Shown here: positions 16,323 through 24,430 of the stretch, piece after piece | Layout of the letters: the number at the start of each line of letters is the position of its first letter | Numbering within the stretch: the first letter of the stretch is position 1 | NCBI GenBank assembly: GCA_007134055.1 | Contig: SLLM01000248.1 | Span: 1 to 40,038, forward strand | From: Ectothiorhodospiraceae bacterium | GTDB taxonomy: Bacteria; Pseudomonadota; Gammaproteobacteria; Nitrococcales; Aquisalimonadaceae | Direction: 5' to 3' | DNA length: 40,038 bases | Made by a program: the position numbers and the translations under genes | The notes under the pieces: model-generated | The model's database searches: none | What the model saw: only the letters and a program-made list of their open reading frames with translations | What the model was told of the DNA's origin: nothing

Positions 16323-18056
16323 ATGAACGCCCACGAGCCGCTACTGGTCAAACGCCCCACTGGGATCAGCGGCGTCGACGATGTCACCCGGGGCGGACTG
16401 CCCGCCGACGGCGCCACCCTGGTGATGGGGGAGCCCGGCGCCGGGAAGACGGTACTGGGACTGCAGATCCTGGGCCGCGCCGTGGAGCGGGGCGAAGGAG
16501 GAGTATTCCTGTCCTTCGAGGAATCCCGCAGCCAGGTGCAACGCGATGCGGAATCCTTCACCTGGGGACGGGCGTTGCGGGATCCTGATCGTCTCGTGGT
16601 GCTCGAGGGCCAGGATTCCCGCCACACCGAGATCGCAGGAGCCTTCGACCTGGAGGCACTGCTCGCCGCCCTGGACGCGAGCGCACAGCGGGTCGGCGCC
16701 TCATGGGTCGTGCTGGACGGTATTGACCGGCTCCTGCAACTGCAGCCGGACACGCGTACCGCCGTGGATCAGGTGGGCCGGATCGACGAATGGGCCAGGA
16801 ACACCGGCCGCTCGGTACTGCTTACCGGCAAGCACGCGGGCACCACCGGGTCAACCGGACCCAACCACCTGGAAGGCGTAGAATTCCTGCTCTCCACGGT
16901 ACTCGTGCTCTCCGCCCGCGTGGAGGAACAACGACTCAATCGCCGCTTCCGGGTGGCGAAGTACCGCGGCAGCAGCCATGCCGCGGACGCCCTGGCCATG
17001 CTGATCGACGATGACGGCATTCATCTGCCCTACAGCGAACCAGTCCCGGACAACGTCCCCGAAGTGCCACGGGAACGGGTGAGCAGCGGCATCGGGCGCC
17101 TGGACGAGATCCTCGGCGGAGGCTTCTACCGGGGCAGCAGCACGTTGATCTCCGGGCAGCCGGGCACCGCCAAGACAACCCTCGCCACCGCCTTCGCCGC
17201 AGCCGCCGGGCAACGCGGGGAGCGCGCGCTGTTCCTTAGCTTCGACGAGTTCTCCGGCCAGATCATCCGGGATACAGCCTCCGTGGGCATCGATCTCCAG
17301 TCGCATATCGACAGCGGCACGCTGCGTATACACGCCCGCGCCGCCTGGGCCGCCCAGGTCGAGGAGCACTACCGGCAATTGTTGCGACAGGTCGACGACT
17401 TCCAGCCGCACTGCCTGGTGATCGACCCGATCTCGGCCCTGCTCAAATCCTCCGGCCACGACAGCACCTTCATCGCCATCGAGCGCATTCTCGCCCGGGC
17501 ACGCGGCACCGGCATCACCACGGTGCTGACCTCCCTCAGCAACACGGATGATCCGGTATCGGAAACCACCCTGAGCCATGCTTCGACGCTGGCGGACACC
17601 TGGATCGTCCTCCAGTATCAGGCGCACGAAGGGGAACGCAACCGGTCCCTGTCGGTGGTCAAGTCCCGTGGCACCGCCCACTCGAACCAGGTACGGGAAG
17701 TGCTGATCTCTTCCCGCGGTGTAATGCTGGAGGAGGTCTTCCAGTACGGCTCACAGGTGCTCATGGGGACAGCCCGTCTGGAAAAGGAGCGGGAGATGGC
17801 CGAAGCGCGCGAGGCGCGCGCGCTGGAGCGGACACGACGGCAGCGGGACCTGGAACGGCAGATCGAGCAGACCCGCAGTCGCATGGACCAGGCCGGGACG
17901 GAACTCGAACAGCTGCAGCGTCAGCTGGGGGAAGAGACGGCGGCGCAGTCCGATCACGACCACGCCGCCGAGCGCCATCACCGGCACGTGCTGCAGCGGC
18001 GTGGCGAGGACAACAGCCACTCAGCGAACGCTGGCGGCACGGAGGATGGCACATGA
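16323..18056 (+). CDS. kaiC: KaiC-like two-domain clock ATPase/kinase
   Basis: 577 residues from ATG 16323 (GGGAG six bases upstream); an in-frame ATG at 16278 is possible. Two RecA-like domains are seen. CI has Walker A GEPGAGKT (36-43) and the Glu pair FEES (66-67). CII has Walker A GQPGTAKT (278-285) and FDEF (308-309), where the first of the usual two Glu is Asp. LSHASTLADTWIVLQY aligns with the cyanobacterial phosphorylation loop, so Ser421 and Thr422 match Ser431/Thr432, and Thr416 matches Thr426. The C-terminus is a charged coiled coil (about 485-560) instead of the short KaiA-binding tail. KaiB follows with an ATGA overlap. Confidence 0.95.
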   Translation: MNAHEPLLVKRPTGISGVDDVTRGGLPADGATLVMGEPGAGKTVLGLQILGRAVERGEGGVFLSFEESRSQVQRDAESFTWGRALRDPDRLVVLEGQDSRHTEIAGAFDLEALLAALDASAQRVGASWVVLDGIDRLLQLQPDTRTAVDQVGRIDEWARNTGRSVLLTGKHAGTTGSTGPNHLEGVEFLLSTVLVLSARVEEQRLNRRFRVAKYRGSSHAADALAMLIDDDGIHLPYSEPVPDNVPEVPRERVSSGIGRLDEILGGGFYRGSSTLISGQPGTAKTTLATAFAAAAGQRGERALFLSFDEFSGQIIRDTASVGIDLQSHIDSGTLRIHARAAWAAQVEEHYRQLLRQVDDFQPHCLVIDPISALLKSSGHDSTFIAIERILARARGTGITTVLTSLSNTDDPVSETTLSHASTLADTWIVLQYQAHEGERNRSLSVVKSRGTAHSNQVREVLISSRGVMLEEVFQYGSQVLMGTARLEKEREMAEAREARALERTRRQRDLERQIEQTRSRMDQAGTELEQLQRQLGEETAAQSDHDHAAERHHRHVLQRRGEDNSHSANAGGTEDGT

Positions 18057-18367
18057 CTGCCGCCAATCGGGAAGACATTGATCATGGCGGACGCCTGCTG
18101 CTGTTCGTCACCGGGGAGGCACCGCGCTCGCGCCGCGCGAGAACGAACCTGCGGAACGTGCTCAAGGCCCGGGGCGGGGACCCGGACCAGGTAGTCGAAA
18201 TCGACCTGTTGCGGCAACCGGAACGGGCAATCCGTCACCGGATGTTCGCGACACCGGCACTGTTGCGCACGGATGCGGCCGGCACCGAATCCGTCCTCTA
18301 CGGCGACCTCTCCGACAGCGTTCGACTGCACCGGTTTCTCGACGATCTTCCGGACGAGGAGACGTGA
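18053..18367 (+). CDS. kaiB: KaiB-like fold-switching partner of KaiC
   Basis: 104 residues, close to the usual KaiB length. Thioredoxin-like KaiB features are plain: LLLFVTGEAPRSRRARTNLRNVL, then EIDLLRQPERAIRHRMFATPALLR, and the family C-terminus YGDLSDSVRLHRFLDDL. KaiB binds the CI ring of KaiC in the known clock. The ATG overlaps the kaiC stop (ATGA), so the two are produced together. No KaiA-like gene is found nearby. This gene closes the four-gene plus-strand unit that begins at 11534. Confidence 0.95.
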   Translation: MTAANREDIDHGGRLLLFVTGEAPRSRRARTNLRNVLKARGGDPDQVVEIDLLRQPERAIRHRMFATPALLRTDAAGTESVLYGDLSDSVRLHRFLDDLPDEET

Positions 18368-18688
18368 TTGCATCCGGTCGGCTTCCGGACGATCCGCGGG
18401 CCGTATGACATCGACGCGCATTCAGCGCACAAGCACGCCACGATATGGCAGACGGTACTACCGGCCAGGGCCCGGGCACCGGCACCTGGTCCTGGTGCAT
18501 GGCGATTGCGTGGCATTCCGGCAGCAGGGCTCCGATAACGAGCACCGCCAGGCCCATGATCGCCTCGTTACTGCAACGGCAGCGATCGTACTGCTTCCCT
18601 GGTGGGGTTGATGGAGTGAGGGCAGTCGTTTAATTTTTTGCTATGTTTGTTGAATGAATCATGCCACTCCCAAGAATGAGGACTACCT
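18368..18688. other. Intergenic region between kaiB and the molybdenum hydroxylase operon
   Basis: 321 bases without a supported gene; the small ORFs in both strands look random. GC is high up to about 18610, then drops to an AT-rich stretch (GTTTAATTTTTTGCTATG) typical of a promoter for the downstream operon. A GAATGAAT element at 18652-18659 is annotated separately. The complementary segments around 18470-18500 could fold, but I see no clear terminator with a T-run. Confidence 0.45.
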
Positions 18689-18722
18689 GTGTCCACGGTA
18701 ACGAATGAACGTCTATTCATTC
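18652..18722. promoter_or_regulatory. Paired GAATGAAT / ATTCATTC sites at the hydroxylase operon start
   Basis: GAATGAAT at 18652-18659 faces ATTCATTC at 18715-18722, with centres 63 bases apart (six helical turns). Next to the second copy GAATGAA (18703) and TTCATTC (18716) form their own inverted repeat with a 6-base spacer, inside the first codons of the gene. The same facing pair occurs upstream of the XRE-cupin regulator at 32879-32927. Confidence 0.5.
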
Positions 18723-19549
18723 CGCAAACCCTCAGGGAAGCGCTCGATCTGCTTGCAGAAGACAGCGCGATCACGCCCATCGCGGGCGGCACCTGGCTCA
18801 TGCGGGCTCCGCTGCGTGGCGAGCCCCTGCCGGGTCGATGCCTGGCGATCGGCGCCATCGACGAACTCGCCGGTGTGCAGATCGAGGAGGCGACAGTCAC
18901 CATAGGGGCGGGTGTCAGTCACGCGGCCCTGGCCCGTGCCGTCGACGGGGTTCCCGACCTGCGGGGGCTCGGTCAGGCGGCAATGAAATCCGCCAATCCC
19001 GCGATCCGGGAAGTGGCCACAGTGGGCGGCAACCTCGCCACGGGCGGGTTTCCGGCGGCAGACCTGGTCCCGGCCCTGCTGGCCATGGACGCCGAAGTCA
19101 TTGTGGCGCACCGGGACCGGGAAGAACGCGTACCCATGACCCGGTTCCTGGAGCGCGAGCCGCGGGTGCCCCCCGGGTCCCTGCTGACCGGCGTGCGCGT
19201 GGCGCGTCGCCGGCAATCGTCGGGACATGCCCGCCTGACCATGCGCACGGCCGGCGACTATGCCGTCGCCATCGTCAGCCTCTGCCTCGGTCTACAAGAG
19301 GGCGGCACCATCACGGAGGCCCGGGTGGCCGTGGGTTCGGTGGAACCGACTCCACGCCGCTGGACGGAGCTCGAGCAGGCGCTGGCGGGAAGCCGTGCCG
19401 ACGCGGCGACTGCCGCGCAGGCGGCGGATTCCCTGGTCGCCGGGTTCAATGGCCGGGACGGGGTGGAAGCCCCCGGCTGGTACCGCACCCGCGTCCTTCC
19501 GACCCTGGTGCGCCGCGCTTTCGAAGCCGCCCTTCCCCGTACTGCCTGA
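18689..19549 (+). CDS. Molybdenum hydroxylase, FAD-binding medium subunit
   Basis: 286 residues, start GTG 18689 with GAGG seven bases upstream. The two FAD contacts of the CoxM/XDH medium subunit are present: PIAGGTWLM near residue 31 and EVATVGGNLATGG near residue 110. In this family electrons pass from the Mo site through two 2Fe-2S clusters to this FAD. It is the first gene of an operon in the order medium-small-large, followed by two maturation genes. The 5' end overlaps a GAATGAA/TTCATTC inverted repeat. The substrate is unknown. Confidence 0.92.
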   Translation: MSTVTNERLFIPQTLREALDLLAEDSAITPIAGGTWLMRAPLRGEPLPGRCLAIGAIDELAGVQIEEATVTIGAGVSHAALARAVDGVPDLRGLGQAAMKSANPAIREVATVGGNLATGGFPAADLVPALLAMDAEVIVAHRDREERVPMTRFLEREPRVPPGSLLTGVRVARRRQSSGHARLTMRTAGDYAVAIVSLCLGLQEGGTITEARVAVGSVEPTPRRWTELEQALAGSRADAATAAQAADSLVAGFNGRDGVEAPGWYRTRVLPTLVRRAFEAALPRTA

Positions 19550-19559
19550 GGAGAACAGC

Positions 19560-20048
19560 ATGCCCCTGGAAATCAACGTCAACGGTGAAGCGCGAGCGGT
19601 CCAGGGCGACCCGATGACACCGCTGCTCACCGTGCTGCGCGAGGAGATGCACCTGACCGGTGCCAAGCTTTCCTGCGGCGAGGGCTTCTGCGGTGCCTGC
19701 ACCGTGCTGCTGGATGGAACGCCGGCCATGTCGTGCCTCATGCCCGTTGGCCTGGTCGGCGAACGCGCCGTTCTCACGATCGAAGGCCTGGCGCCGGCCG
19801 GTTCCGAACTCGTGCCGGTACAGAAGGCCATGCTGGACAACGACGCGGTGCAGTGCGGCATGTGCTTTCCCGGAATGGTGCTGACGCTGTCCGCGCTGCT
19901 GCAGCAGAACGACTCCCCCTCGGAGGACATGATCCGGGAGGCGCTGGTGGGCAACATATGCCGCTGCACCGGGTACGAGCGCATCGTTGCCGCGGCGCTC
20001 GAGGCCAGTCGTGCCACAGTCGCCGACGCGCAGGAGGTGTCCCGATGA
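19560..20048 (+). CDS. Molybdenum hydroxylase, [2Fe-2S] small subunit
   Basis: 162 residues from ATG 19560 (GAGGAG just upstream). The N-terminal plant-ferredoxin-type cluster is held by CGEGFCGACTVLLDG plus a later Cys (AMSC). The C-terminal helical domain has the second cluster in QCGMCFPGM and CRCTGY. All eight Cys expected for the two clusters are present. It carries electrons between the Mo subunit and the FAD subunit. The stop overlaps the next start (ATGA). Confidence 0.95.
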   Translation: MPLEINVNGEARAVQGDPMTPLLTVLREEMHLTGAKLSCGEGFCGACTVLLDGTPAMSCLMPVGLVGERAVLTIEGLAPAGSELVPVQKAMLDNDAVQCGMCFPGMVLTLSALLQQNDSPSEDMIREALVGNICRCTGYERIVAAALEASRATVADAQEVSR

Positions 20049-22444
20049 CAGCACCCGTGATCGGTTCCGATCTGCCCCGGCGGGACGCCGAGGACAAGCT
20101 GCGGGGCCGGACCCGCTACGCCATGGACAGCGGTCGTCCCGGGATGCTCCATGCCGCGCTGCGGCGCGCCGACCAGCCCGCCGCCCGCATCCGCCGCCTG
20201 GACGTCACCGCGGCCCGCCGGATGCCGGGGGTCCGTGCCGTGGTCACCGCCGCCGACGCCCCGGGTCGGTATGGTATCGCCGTGGCGGACCATCCCCTGT
20301 TCGCCATCGACACCATCCGCTACAACGGCGAGCCGGTGGCCGCGGTGGCCGCCGAGACACTGGAACAGGCGCGGGCGGCGGCGGACGCCATCCTCCTCGA
20401 GCTGGAACCGTTGCCCGCCAACCTCACCATGGCTGAATCCCTGGCGTCCGGCGCACGGGAGATCCACCCGGACTGGCGCGACTACCAGGAGCTGGTGGCG
20501 GGCGGCTCCCGCGGCGGCAACGTGGCCTGGGAGGCCACCGTCATCCGTGGCGACACGGACGCGGCCTTTGCCCGCGACGACGTAACGGTGGTCGAGAGCG
20601 AGTTCGTCGCCGGCCGCCAGAACCAGGCTCCCCTCGAGCCGCGCGCCTGTGTCGCTACCTACGAGGATGGCCGCTTCGTGATCGAGACCTCCACCCAGGT
20701 TCCCTGGGCCGTGCGCAACGCCACCGCCAACCTGCTCGGGGTCAATGTCGCCGACGTGCGGGTAACCGCCCCCGCGGTGGGCGGCGGCTTCGGACTCAAG
20801 TTCGAGATGGCGCTGGAACCGTTCGCAGCGCTGCTCGCCCGCGCCAGCGGGAGGCCGGTGAAGCTGGTGAACAGGCGCGAGGAGGAGATGCTCACCGCGC
20901 TGTGCCGGGAGAATGCCGACATCCGCATCCGCTCCGCGGTGAGCAGGGATGGCGAGATTGTCGCCCGGGAGGCCACGGTGCTGATGGACTGCGGCGCCTA
21001 CGGCGGCGAACAGCCCTTTCTCACCACCATGACGGCGCACACCCTGGGGGCCAACTACCGCCTGGGGGCCGTGCGCCTGGTCAGCCGGGCCGTCTACACC
21101 AATACCGCACCCACGGGGGCCTTTCGCGCCTGCAACGGCGCCTACAACACGTTCGCCCTGGAGCGTCACACGGACGAGATCTGCGCGGCCATCGGCATGG
21201 ACCCGGTGGAGTTCCGGCGCCGCAACGTGGTCGGGGACGGCAGCATGGGCGCCACCGGACAGATCTTCGAGGGCGACGTGCTCGGCCCCATGCTGGAGCG
21301 CATGGAAACGCTCCGTGCGGGAGCGGCGGGCGGACTGCCGGCGGGAGACAGGCGCCTGTTCGGCCGGGCCACGGTGGTCGGCACCTGGTTCGTGTTCGTC
21401 GGCCCTTCGGCGGCGACGGTGAACATCAACCCGGACGGCAGCGTTACGCTGGTGACCGCCGGCGTGGAGATCGGCTCCGGATCCATGATGCAGGCCTTGC
21501 CGCAGATCGTCTCCCATTCGCTGGGTGTGCCCCCGGAATCGGTGGTGGTGCGCGCGGCGGATACGGATTCCGCCGGGTTCGACATCGGTGTCGGCGGCGG
21601 CCGCACCACCGTCTCCCTGGGTGCCGCCAGCACCGCCGCCTGCGACGATGCCAGGCGCAAGCTGCTGGAGGTCGCCGCCGATCTGCTGGAGACGGCTCCG
21701 GAAGACCTGGTGCTCGAGGACGGCCATGTCGGCATCGTCGGCGTGCCGGATCAACGGATCAGCATCGCCCAGGTGGCGGCCCATGCGCAGCTCGTCACCG
21801 GACCCATCTCCGGCAGCGGCTCCTTCACCGGGCGCGGCACCGGGTCCCTGCCGGGCTGCGCGGCGGGGCACATGATCGAAGCCCTGGACATCCCCATTTT
21901 CACGGTGCATGAATGCGACGTGGCAGTGGATGCGGATACCGGGCACGTACAGATTCTCGCCTACCGGGTCGTGCAGGACGTGGGCCGGGCCATCAACCCC
22001 CGGGCCATCCACGGACAGATCCAGGGCGGCGTGGCCCAGGGTCTGGGTTATGCCCTGCACGAGGAGGTGACCATCGGCGCCGACGGCTGCATTCGCCAGC
22101 GGGGACTTGAAACCTATCGCCTGCCGCTGGCGCAGGATGTGGTCCCCGTTCAGGCGGAGCTGTTCGAGGGCGCGCCCTCCATCGGCCCCCTGGGGGCCAA
22201 GGGCGCCGGCGAAATCCCCATACTCAACGTGGCGGCGGCCGTAGCCTGCGCCGTGGCCAACGCGACCGGCAAGCGGGTACGGCAGATTCCGCTCACGCCG
22301 CCGCGGGTGCTGGGCCTGATCACCGGAATGGAACCGCAACCGAACCTGTCCCACGTCGGCAGTTCCTGGCGCGACAACGTGCTCGACGACCCGGACGAAC
22401 TGCTTGCCCGATCCCCGGTCCATGACACCGCCACGCCCTCCTGA
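20045..22444 (+). CDS. Molybdenum hydroxylase, molybdopterin-binding large subunit
   Basis: 799 residues, the usual size for CoxL/XdhB-type subunits. The molybdopterin region VGGGFGLKFE and the catalytic Glu segment GPLGAKGAGEIPILN are both present, so the enzyme should be active. The CO dehydrogenase active-site loop AYXCSFR is not found; the corresponding stretch reads PTGAFRACNGAYNTF, so this is not a Mo-Cu CO dehydrogenase. It more likely hydroxylates an N-heterocycle or oxidises an aldehyde, with the ligand undetermined. The 3' end overlaps the MocA-like gene by 23 bases. The adjacent cytidylyltransferase suggests the molybdopterin cytosine dinucleotide form of the cofactor. Confidence 0.93.
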   Translation: MTAPVIGSDLPRRDAEDKLRGRTRYAMDSGRPGMLHAALRRADQPAARIRRLDVTAARRMPGVRAVVTAADAPGRYGIAVADHPLFAIDTIRYNGEPVAAVAAETLEQARAAADAILLELEPLPANLTMAESLASGAREIHPDWRDYQELVAGGSRGGNVAWEATVIRGDTDAAFARDDVTVVESEFVAGRQNQAPLEPRACVATYEDGRFVIETSTQVPWAVRNATANLLGVNVADVRVTAPAVGGGFGLKFEMALEPFAALLARASGRPVKLVNRREEEMLTALCRENADIRIRSAVSRDGEIVAREATVLMDCGAYGGEQPFLTTMTAHTLGANYRLGAVRLVSRAVYTNTAPTGAFRACNGAYNTFALERHTDEICAAIGMDPVEFRRRNVVGDGSMGATGQIFEGDVLGPMLERMETLRAGAAGGLPAGDRRLFGRATVVGTWFVFVGPSAATVNINPDGSVTLVTAGVEIGSGSMMQALPQIVSHSLGVPPESVVVRAADTDSAGFDIGVGGGRTTVSLGAASTAACDDARRKLLEVAADLLETAPEDLVLEDGHVGIVGVPDQRISIAQVAAHAQLVTGPISGSGSFTGRGTGSLPGCAAGHMIEALDIPIFTVHECDVAVDADTGHVQILAYRVVQDVGRAINPRAIHGQIQGGVAQGLGYALHEEVTIGADGCIRQRGLETYRLPLAQDVVPVQAELFEGAPSIGPLGAKGAGEIPILNVAAAVACAVANATGKRVRQIPLTPPRVLGLITGMEPQPNLSHVGSSWRDNVLDDPDELLARSPVHDTATPS

Positions 22445-23114
22445 GCAGCCGGATCCGGTCAATGGACCACCGGTGGCGGCCATCGTGCTCGCTGCCGGCG
22501 GTTCGCGCCGCATGGGAGGGGACAACAAGCTACTGGCCGAAGTCGCGGGCAAGCCGATGGTGGCTCATGTCGTCGATGCCTGCAGGAATGCCGGGTTGCG
22601 GCAGGTTGTACTGGTGACCGGCCATGAGGGGGCGACGGTGGCGGGGCTGTTCGAGCCGTCCGCCGTCGAGGTCGCGCACAATCCGGGTCACGCCAGCGGC
22701 ATGGCGGGCTCGATCCGTGCCGGGCTGGATGCGGTACAACCCGGCGTCCGGGGTGTGCTGATCTGCCTCGGCGACATGCCGGGTGTCCGACCGGCAACCC
22801 TGCGCAGGCTGGTGGCGGCACTCCGGGAGCGCGACGACATCTGCGTACCGTACCACGCGGGCCGACCGGGCAATCCCGTGCTCTGGGGTGCAGCCCACCT
22901 GCAAGCGCTGCGCGCGGCGGTCACCGGTGATCAGGGTGGCCGGCGGCTGCTGCGGGAACGCTGCACCTGCGTGCGGCAGGTTGCGGTGGACGATCCGTTG
23001 ATACGAGCCGACGCGGACACCCCGGAGGCACTCGCACAGCTCCGCAGCGCCCTGGGCCACCCGGATCCCGGCGCCCCCGGCAACCGGGAGGAAACAGAAC
23101 CGTTCCGGAGGTAG
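22422..23114 (+). CDS. mocA: MocA-like molybdenum cofactor nucleotidyltransferase
   Basis: 230 residues from ATG 22422; the track's TTG at 22404 is less likely. The N-terminal nucleotide loop AAIVLAAGGSRRMGGDNKLL and the metal-binding ICLGDMPGVRP are typical of the MobA/MocA fold. MocA adds CMP to molybdopterin for xanthine dehydrogenase-family enzymes, and its place right after the large subunit (23-base overlap) supports CTP rather than GTP use. The C-terminal 20 residues are polar and probably flexible. Confidence 0.88.
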   Translation: MTPPRPPEQPDPVNGPPVAAIVLAAGGSRRMGGDNKLLAEVAGKPMVAHVVDACRNAGLRQVVLVTGHEGATVAGLFEPSAVEVAHNPGHASGMAGSIRAGLDAVQPGVRGVLICLGDMPGVRPATLRRLVAALRERDDICVPYHAGRPGNPVLWGAAHLQALRAAVTGDQGGRRLLRERCTCVRQVAVDDPLIRADADTPEALAQLRSALGHPDPGAPGNREETEPFRR

Positions 23115-23289
23115 CACAATGACCTGCCATCCGCGTGCGGCGTCTTCCGGGCAGGCTTCGGGACCGCCGGGGACGACATTGCCCGCCGGTCGCGGGGCAC
23201 CTGTTACACTTTCCTGCTCGCGTACGGCCATAACGGCGCTGCAGCCCGCTGACGCCTGGCGCTGCTTCTGCAGAGGGTGGTAACCGATC

Positions 23290-24339
23290 ATGACGAGCAA
23301 TCTTCCGACGACCGCAGCCCTACCGGCCGACACGCTGCAGATCGCGGCCGAGTGGCTGGCGGAGGGCCAGCCCACCGCGCTCGCCACGGTCATCGCCACG
23401 CGCGGTTCATCGCCCCGGCCCGGTGGCAGCCTGCTCGCGGTTGCCGATGACGGCCGCTTCGCCGGTTCGGTCTCCGGCGGCTGCGTGGAGGGCGCAGTCA
23501 TCCAGGCAGCCCGGACGGTGCTGGAAGGCGGCGAATCCCGGCTGCTGGAGTTCACCATCGACGACCAGCAGGCCTGGGATGTAGGGCTGCATTGTGGCGG
23601 CGAGCTCAGCGTTCATCTGGGCACCGTCGCCGCGGAACACGTCAATGCCCTGGTCACCGCCCGGCAACAGCGCCGGGATGCCCTGCGCATCATCCCGCTG
23701 GAGGCGGATGTGCGCGAATCGGTTCTGCTCGGGGAGGAGATCCTTACGGACGAGGCCTTGCTGGAGGACATGGAAGCGGACGAAAGACGGGCCCTGCTGC
23801 GGGACGAACGCTGTCGCATACGGGAGCATTCCCGCCACGGCCCGCTGTTTCTGCAGCCACTGGTTCCCATGCCGCGGCTGGTCATCATCGGTGCCGTCCA
23901 CATCACCCAGTACCTTGCGCCCATGGCGCGTGCGGCCGGCTACGAGACCATCGTCGTAGACCCCCGCAGTGCCTTCGCGGCGCCGGACCGCTTCCCTGAC
24001 GTGACACTGAAGAAGAGCTGGCCCCAGGCCGCTTTCCGGGAACTGGTCCCGGACGCCAGGACGGCGGTGGTCACTCTCACCCACGATGCCAAGCTCGACA
24101 ACCCGGCCCTGGATGCGGCCCTGGAATCGCCGGCCTTCTACATCGGTGCCCTGGGCAGCCGCGCCACCCAGAAACTGCGCCGGGAACGCCTGGCCGAGCT
24201 CGGCCACGGGCCGGAGACACTGGACCGCATTCATGGACCGGTGGGGCTGCACCTGGGTGGGCGGGAGCCGGCGGAGATGGCGATCGCCATCATGGCGGAG
24301 ATCACCCGGGTACGTTATCTGGGCGCAGCGGCTGCGTAA
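23290..24339 (+). CDS. xdhC: XdhC/CoxI-family molybdoenzyme maturation factor
   Basis: 349 residues from ATG 23290, with GAGGGTGG upstream. The N-terminal XdhC_CoxI domain shows ATVIATRGSSPRPGG and SVSGGCVEGAV, and LHCGGEL follows. The C-terminal Rossmann domain (about residue 195 onward) has LVIIGAVHITQYLAPMARAAGYETIVVDPR and the family end GLHLGGREPAEMAIAIMAEI. XdhC proteins bind and sulfurate the Mo cofactor before insertion. It lies 175 bases after mocA, so it could have its own weak promoter, but it is clearly part of the same function. It is convergent with the ABC operon. Confidence 0.93.
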   Translation: MTSNLPTTAALPADTLQIAAEWLAEGQPTALATVIATRGSSPRPGGSLLAVADDGRFAGSVSGGCVEGAVIQAARTVLEGGESRLLEFTIDDQQAWDVGLHCGGELSVHLGTVAAEHVNALVTARQQRRDALRIIPLEADVRESVLLGEEILTDEALLEDMEADERRALLRDERCRIREHSRHGPLFLQPLVPMPRLVIIGAVHITQYLAPMARAAGYETIVVDPRSAFAAPDRFPDVTLKKSWPQAAFRELVPDARTAVVTLTHDAKLDNPALDAALESPAFYIGALGSRATQKLRRERLAELGHGPETLDRIHGPVGLHLGGREPAEMAIAIMAEITRVRYLGAAAA

Positions 24340-24364
24340 CGCGCCGGACACCTTAGGGCCGATC

Positions 24365-24409
24365 GCGGCCCCCGCAGGCGCCACGGAGGTGGCCGGGTGC
24401 GGGGGCCGC
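24365..24409. terminator. Long GC hairpin between convergent operons
   Basis: GCGGCCCCCGCA (24365-24376) and TGCGGGGGCCGC (24398-24409) form a perfect 12-bp stem. The 21-base loop can fold further (CCAC-GGA-GGTGG). It sits between the stops of xdhC (plus) and the ABC permease gene (minus), so it can serve both directions. No T-run is present; it is a candidate bidirectional terminator or transcription barrier. Confidence 0.6.
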
Positions 24410-24430
24410 GCACCACCCGCACCCGGCGCC

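Noticed and set aside
18368-18688. A possible KaiA or third clock gene after kaiB
   Set aside because: The gap holds only short ORFs without resemblance to KaiA or any response regulator, and the composition looks non-coding.
20045-22444. Annotation as aerobic CO dehydrogenase (CoxL)
   Set aside because: The AYXCSFR active-site loop is absent; the stretch reads GAFRACNGAYNTF, so only general membership in the molybdenum hydroxylase family is supported.
19292-22552. 1086-codon minus-strand ORF opposite the molybdenum hydroxylase genes
   Set aside because: Rich in His, Arg and Gly without family features, and the plus strand has all Fe-S and molybdopterin motifs.
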